From assembly GCF_016921115.1 (NCBI RefSeq), contig NZ_JAFFZS010000007.1, positions 1 through 64,000 of the forward strand: DNA of 64,000 bases, read 5' to 3'. Below the pieces are notes generated by a model. The model was not told the DNA's origin, searched no databases, and saw only the letters and a list, made by a program, of their open reading frames with translations. Shown here piece by piece: positions 60,262 to 64,000 of this stretch. The translations under genes were made by a program, and so were the position numbers. The number at the start of each line of letters is the position of its first letter. The stretch's first letter is position 1. The stretch is from Streptomyces actuosus (GTDB taxonomy: Bacteria; Actinomycetota; Actinomycetes; Streptomycetales; Streptomycetaceae).

Positions 60262-60651
60262 TTGGCGGGGATCATCGCCGACGGTGTCTTCAAGGTAGTG
60301 CTCGGTGCCGCCTACTTAATTGGCGCTTCCTGGCTTGGCGATCTACTTGGCGTGTCCGCCTGGTTGATGGCCGTCTCCGGCGTCGCCCTGCTGATCGGCG
60401 GCGGGATCGAGATCAAGTTTGTGCGCAGTCGCCCGATCCGGACCTACATGCGGCTCATGGTTGCCTACGACAGCGGCTGGGTGCTGACGGCGCTTGTCGG
60501 CTTACTGATGGCGTGGCAGGACGGCAGTGCCGGGGGTGAGGTGTGGATCGGGTACCAGACAGCTGCTCCCCTTGTGTTTGCCGCACTGTTGCTGGTTGCC
60601 ACCCCCGTGCCGCCAGCCTCCGACATCCGTGCGAAGGGCGCCGGACACTGA
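60262..60651 (+). CDS. Small four-helix membrane protein, unknown
   Basis: The 129-residue protein has four hydrophobic segments: VFKVVLGAAYLIGASWLGDL, AWLMAVSGVALLIGGGIEI, GWVLTALVGLLMAW and PLVFAALLLVATPV. It starts at TTG 60262 with GAGG about seven bases upstream. It is divergent from vapBC and has no recognised family; similar small membrane proteins are common in actinobacteria. Confidence 0.55.
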   Translation: MAGIIADGVFKVVLGAAYLIGASWLGDLLGVSAWLMAVSGVALLIGGGIEIKFVRSRPIRTYMRLMVAYDSGWVLTALVGLLMAWQDGSAGGEVWIGYQTAAPLVFAALLLVATPVPPASDIRAKGAGH

Positions 60652-60800
60652 CACCGAACCTCTGCTGCGGGGTCGGCAATCCCGCTTGGCGAACCGGCAG
60701 TGGCGCCACAGGTGTTGCACACGATACTGTCGATCACACCGGCGCTGAGCTGCACAAAGTGGTCTCCACTTGCCTCGCGCCACACGGTGACCCCCAGAGA

Positions 60801-61040
60801 ATGCGGCGGACGACGACGGAGGAGTCCGCCCAGCTCAAAGCGCTGAAGAAGGAGAACGCCGAGCTGAAGCGGGCCATCGAAATCCTCAAGGCCGCGGCGA
60901 GTTTCTTCGCACCACGCTCCCCGACCAGCAAGCCGAGCGGGCGCCCGACCGCGTCGAGCGCGACTTCGTCGCCAGCGCGCCGAACCGCTGCTGGGTTGCG
61001 GACTTCACGCACGTGGCGACCTGGGCCGCAGTGGTCTACG
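60801..61040 (+). pseudogene. Remnant of an IS3-family element (OrfA end plus part of OrfB)
   Basis: The first part reads TTTEESAQLKALKKENAELK and RAIEILKAAASFFA, the typical OrfA leucine-zipper end. After a frameshift and deletion, a second part reads DRVERDFVASAPNRCWVADF and THVATWAAVVYA, the opening of the OrfB DDE core with its first catalytic Asp. The two are too close, so a large piece of OrfB is missing. It is non-functional and differs from the IS3 fragment at the left edge of the window. Confidence 0.78.
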
Positions 61041-61120
61041 CGCCGCCGTGGACGCCGCGCATGCCCGCGGACGCACGGCACCGGACGCGTCCGCACCCGG
61101 TCCGGCCTTCGGGGAGCCTC

Positions 61121-62341
61121 TCAGGGGGTGTGGGCCGGGTCGCGGGAGGCGAGGGGGATGCGCCAGCACAGGCGGGTGCCGCCGCCGGGACGGCCGGTCA
61201 CCTCGAAGGTGCCGCCCAGACTCTCCGCGCGGCGGCGCAGGTTGGTCAGACCGCTGCTGCGGGTGACTGCCGGATCGATGCCACGGCCGTTGTCGTGCAC
61301 CTCCAGCAGCAGTTCGTCGCCGGCGCGGACGGTGACCCAGGCGGCGGAGGCGTGGGCGTGCCGGGCGGCGTTGGACAGGGCCTCGCGCAGTACCGCGAGC
61401 AGGTGGGCGGCCGTCTCGTCGGGCAGCGCGGCGTCGACCGGGCCGTCGAACCCGACCGTGGGGGTGAAACCGAGCCGGTCCTGGGCAGCGGTCGTCTCGC
61501 CGAGAACCTGGGCGCGCAGGCTCGCCGCTCTCTGGGCGGGCTGGTTGAGGTTGAAGATCGTGCCCCGCAACTCCCGGATGGTGGCGTCGAGTTCCTGGAT
61601 GACCTTGTTGATGCGGTCGCCGGTGTCCGCCCGGTCGAGGCGGGCGCCGATACTCTGCAGGGCGAGCCCGGCGCCGAAGACCCGCTGGATGACCATGTCG
61701 TGCAGGTCCCGGGCGATGCGGTCGCGGTCGGCCATCACCTCGCGCTCCGCGCGGGCGGCGGCCAGCTCGGCCTGCGCGGCGAGTTGATGGGTGATGTCCC
61801 GTGCCGTCGTCGAGAAGCCGATCAGGGAGCCTTCCTGGTCGCGCATCGGGGAGACGGTGACGGCTACGTCCACCTCCGTGCCGTCGGCGCGGCGCCAGCG
61901 ACTCGGGTAGGAGTCCGTGCGTCCCTGGGAACGGATCTGCTCCGTCGCGGTCCGCAGCGCGTCGAAGGCCGTCCCGGACATGAGCGTCTGGACCGGTCGG
62001 TCGAGGATCTCCTGCTCGGAGTGGCCGAACAGTCTGTGGGCGCCCGGGTTCCAGGTCCGGACGAGCAGGTCCGGATCCAGCGAGATCATGGCGTCGTCGG
62101 ACGAGGCCACGACGGCCGCGAGCCGAGCCTCGGCCTCCCGTGCGGCCTCCAGCTCGGTGTGCAGGGCGATCAGTCCCCGGTTGGTGTCCTCCAGCTCCTG
62201 GCCGAGCTCGTCCACCAGCCGCGCGCGGCGCTCCAGTTCTGCCTGGGGCCCGGCCGCGGCGGGTGCGCCGTCGGTGGTGCGCGGGTTGGGCAAGTCCCTC
62301 ATGTCCGACCCCGTTTCGCCTGATGACGGGAACCGACTCAT
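61121..62341 (-). CDS. PAS-domain sensor histidine kinase of the stress module
   Basis: The 406-residue protein has an N-terminal coiled coil (about 30-70), a PAS domain (about 75-195: AAVVASSDDAMISLDPDLLV, RTWNPGAHRLFGHSEQEIL), a HisKA_3-type dimerisation region with DRIARDLHDMVIQRVFGAGL (phosphoacceptor His in DLHD), and a HATPase domain (REALSNAARHAHAS, VHDNGRGIDP, SGLTNLRRRAESLGG). It has no transmembrane segment, so it senses an internal signal, perhaps redox or gas via PAS. ATG 62341 overlaps the phosphatase stop by ATGA. No response regulator gene is visible. Confidence 0.85.
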   Translation of the reverse strand: MSRFPSSGETGSDMRDLPNPRTTDGAPAAAGPQAELERRARLVDELGQELEDTNRGLIALHTELEAAREAEARLAAVVASSDDAMISLDPDLLVRTWNPGAHRLFGHSEQEILDRPVQTLMSGTAFDALRTATEQIRSQGRTDSYPSRWRRADGTEVDVAVTVSPMRDQEGSLIGFSTTARDITHQLAAQAELAAARAEREVMADRDRIARDLHDMVIQRVFGAGLALQSIGARLDRADTGDRINKVIQELDATIRELRGTIFNLNQPAQRAASLRAQVLGETTAAQDRLGFTPTVGFDGPVDAALPDETAAHLLAVLREALSNAARHAHASAAWVTVRAGDELLLEVHDNGRGIDPAVTRSSGLTNLRRRAESLGGTFEVTGRPGGGTRLCWRIPLASRDPAHTP

Positions 62342-63387
62342 GATGCCATGGCGCCGGCCTGGCGCAGCACGAGCACGGTGGCGTCGTCGGTGGGCCGGCC
62401 GTACTCGCGGTGGAGCACGGCGGCGACGATCGCCGGATGGCGTTCCAGCAGCCGGGGGTGGTCCTCCAGGTTCCAGCCGGAGCGGATTCCGTCGGAGACC
62501 AGGACGAGCGTCGATCGGGGCTCCCAGGCGGAACGCTGCACATGGACCGTGGGAAGGGGCAGGTGGGTGCCCAGAGTGCCGGGACGGTCCAGCAGATGGA
62601 CCGACCGGGGACCGGTCAGGATCCGGCCGCAGATGTTGCCGACGGCCGCGTGGACGAGTTCGCCGCGGCCGGGGTCGATCACGCACACACCCGCCACACC
62701 GCCTCGCGTGCCGCGCATCGCCTCGTGGACGTGACGGACGGACAGATCCGGTTCGGAGGCGGGCGCCTGCCCGAAGGCGGCGACCGCAGTCCGTGCCGCC
62801 GCGGCCGCGGCCGGTCCGTGCCCGAGGCCGTCGACGACCAGGGCGGCCGCCCGCGGGCCGAGCGCGACCGCCCAGGCGTCCCCGGAGGCGCCGTCGCCGC
62901 CGAGCGGGATGTTGACGCCGCCGAACCGCCACTGCGCAGGCCCGGCGGACGCGGTGCCGAGCCGGACGTAGACGACCGTGCCGCGGCGCGTGGAGTACCA
63001 GTCGAACTCGGTGGCGTTGCGCCGCACCACGCTCAGCCCGGCACCCAGACCGCCCCCGCGGAAGGGCACCGCAGCGGGCGGGACCGTCCCGGAGGGTGGG
63101 GCGAGCGCCGCGGCGGTCGTCCCCGGGCCGTGGTCGACGGAGATCAGCTCGATCCCGTCCCCGGCCGTGCGGGCCAGCACGTACCCTCCGGGGTGGGCGT
63201 GCCGGAGCAGGTTGGTTCCCAGCTCCGTCGCCACCAGTTCGGCCACGCCCTCCCGCAGCACGTGCCGCCCGGCGGCCAGGCGGGCCACCGCGCGGCGCAG
63301 CGCGCCGACGTCCTCCTGCGCGACGATCGTGTGCCGGCGGTGCTCGTGTCCACCCGGCGCCGCCTCGCTCCCGGCCCCCGGAGTCAT
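62338..63387 (-). CDS. ATP-binding SpoIIE-family phosphatase (RsbX-like)
   Basis: The 349-residue protein joins an N-terminal HATPase/anti-sigma domain (EGVAELVATELGTNLLRHAH, ELISVDHGPG) to a C-terminal PP2C/SpoIIE phosphatase domain (GDAWAVALGPRAAALVVDGL with its metal-binding DGLGHG, and LVLVSDGIRSGW). Such fusions reset stressosome components by dephosphorylating RsbS or RsbR. ATG 63387 overlaps the RsbT stop codon (ATGA); an upstream GTG (63396) is less likely. It lies between RsbT and the kinase in one operon. Confidence 0.82.
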   Translation of the reverse strand: MTPGAGSEAAPGGHEHRRHTIVAQEDVGALRRAVARLAAGRHVLREGVAELVATELGTNLLRHAHPGGYVLARTAGDGIELISVDHGPGTTAAALAPPSGTVPPAAVPFRGGGLGAGLSVVRRNATEFDWYSTRRGTVVYVRLGTASAGPAQWRFGGVNIPLGGDGASGDAWAVALGPRAAALVVDGLGHGPAAAAAARTAVAAFGQAPASEPDLSVRHVHEAMRGTRGGVAGVCVIDPGRGELVHAAVGNICGRILTGPRSVHLLDRPGTLGTHLPLPTVHVQRSAWEPRSTLVLVSDGIRSGWNLEDHPRLLERHPAIVAAVLHREYGRPTDDATVLVLRQAGAMAS

Positions 63388-63812
63388 CGCTGCCACTTCA
63401 CGATCACCACCGTCGTGCCCGACGCCGCGGCGGAGGTGACGGTCATGTCGTCCACCAGTCTCCGTGCCCCCGGCAGCCCCAGTCCGAGGCTGCCGCGGGT
63501 GCTGAAACCGTCGGTCAGCGCGGCGCCGATGTCGGCGATGCCCGGCCCGTCGTCGGCGAACGTGGCGCGCACACCCCGTCGGCCCTGACCGTAGACCTGC
63601 TCGACGCTGATCCGGCCGCGGCCGCCGTTGGCGTAGTAGAGGATGTTGCGGGCCAGCTCGCTGCCCGCCGTGATCAGTTTCGTCGCGTCCACCAGGTTGA
63701 GCCCCACCGCCTCGGCCTCGCAGCGCAGCACCTTGCGCACCCGGATCAGGTCGGTCTCGTCGACGATGTCGAAGACGGACGGTTCCCAGCCCCGCGCGGT
63801 ACCGGTGGTCAT
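63384..63812 (-). CDS. rsbT: RsbT-like serine kinase (stressosome switch)
   Basis: The 142-residue protein is a complete RsbT: VRKVLRCEAEAVGLNLVDAT, KLITAGSELARNILYYANGG (N-box), ATFADDGPGIADI (G1) and GLGLPGARRLVDDM (G2). It phosphorylates RsbS and RsbR and, when released, activates a downstream regulator of stress response. It overlaps RsbS and the phosphatase by ATGA. Confidence 0.9.
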   Translation of the reverse strand: MTTGTARGWEPSVFDIVDETDLIRVRKVLRCEAEAVGLNLVDATKLITAGSELARNILYYANGGRGRISVEQVYGQGRRGVRATFADDGPGIADIGAALTDGFSTRGSLGLGLPGARRLVDDMTVTSAAASGTTVVIVKWQR

Positions 63813-64000
63813 GGCCGGCCTGTACCGGCGTCGGCGCGCCGCAACCGCTCCAGCAGGGCCAGGCCCTGCTCGGCGTTGAGAGCGGTGTCCAGATGGCCCA
63901 TCTGCACGCCCAGTTCCACCAGGGTGATGGCGACCGCCGGCTGTATGCCGACCACGGCCGCCTGCGCCCCGAGCAGCCGGACCATCGACACGATCCGCGC
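63809..64000 (-). CDS. rsbS: RsbS-like STAS-domain protein, C-terminal part (runs off right edge)
   Basis: The 63 visible residues read SMVRLLGAQAAVVGIQPAVA and ITLVELGVQMGHLDTALNAE, characteristic for the STAS helix and strand of RsbS, the stressosome core subunit. The gene starts beyond 64000 and overlaps rsbT by ATGA. The gene order RsbS-RsbT-phosphatase indicates that RsbR may lie upstream, outside the window. Confidence 0.85.
   Translation of the reverse strand, partial: ARIVSMVRLLGAQAAVVGIQPAVAITLVELGVQMGHLDTALNAEQGLALLERLRRADAGTGRP

Overview
The window is high-GC actinobacterial DNA, almost certainly from Streptomyces. Supporting signs are frequent GTG/TTG starts, DUF5999/DUF6093/DUF6551 genes, an FxLD-type lanthipeptide cluster and an RsbS-RsbT stress module. 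Most of it is one integrated siphovirus-like prophage, or a larger integrated element containing a prophage. Its right border is a 3' tRNA-Met fragment at 58836-58883, a classical tRNA attachment-site remnant. The left border and the integrase lie outside the window.

Layout, left to right. 1-5060, minus strand: a restriction-like operon (MORC/MutL-type GHKL ATPase, Z1-domain SF2 helicase-like protein, PD-(D/E)XK nuclease) whose last gene is cut by an IS3-family insertion at the window edge. 5550-16259: phage packaging and head genes (TerS, TerL, portal, scaffold, decoration protein, major capsid, minor head protein). Minus-strand cargo interrupts them: a small membrane protein, an SRA-like plus PD-(D/E)XK restriction nuclease, and a membrane-anchored protein of unknown function. 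16269-28875: a TrmO-like gene and an FxLD lanthipeptide cluster (regulator, HATPase protein, small genes, precursor, LanB, LanC, a SpaB_C/PIMT-like methyltransferase fusion, a repeat protein). 28883-32675: two adjacent transposase-less elements with related ends. The first carries a small gene disrupted by an intact IS1182-family insertion; the second carries a DUF6551 (ParB-like fold) gene with four exact 17-bp upstream iterons. 32725-48271: phage connector, tail, lysin and holin genes, with a canonical -1 frameshift site in the tail chaperone. 48454-53482: early genes (HTH protein, Sak4-like ATPase, Cas4-like nuclease, replication protein containing a candidate origin). 53493-54358: transposase debris. 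54737-58340: an IetAS-type defence pair.

Right of the tRNA scar is probably host chromosome or another island: a VapBC pair, a small membrane protein, an IS3 remnant, and an RsbS-RsbT-SpoIIE phosphatase-histidine kinase operon running off the edge.

The most notable point is architectural. A complete-looking lanthipeptide cluster plus mobile elements (about 16.4 kb) sits exactly between the last head gene and the first connector gene of the phage. With three defence-type loci in the same integrated element, the prophage looks like a carrier of competition and immunity genes. No integrase, immunity repressor or complete early region is visible, so whether it can still be induced cannot be judged here.
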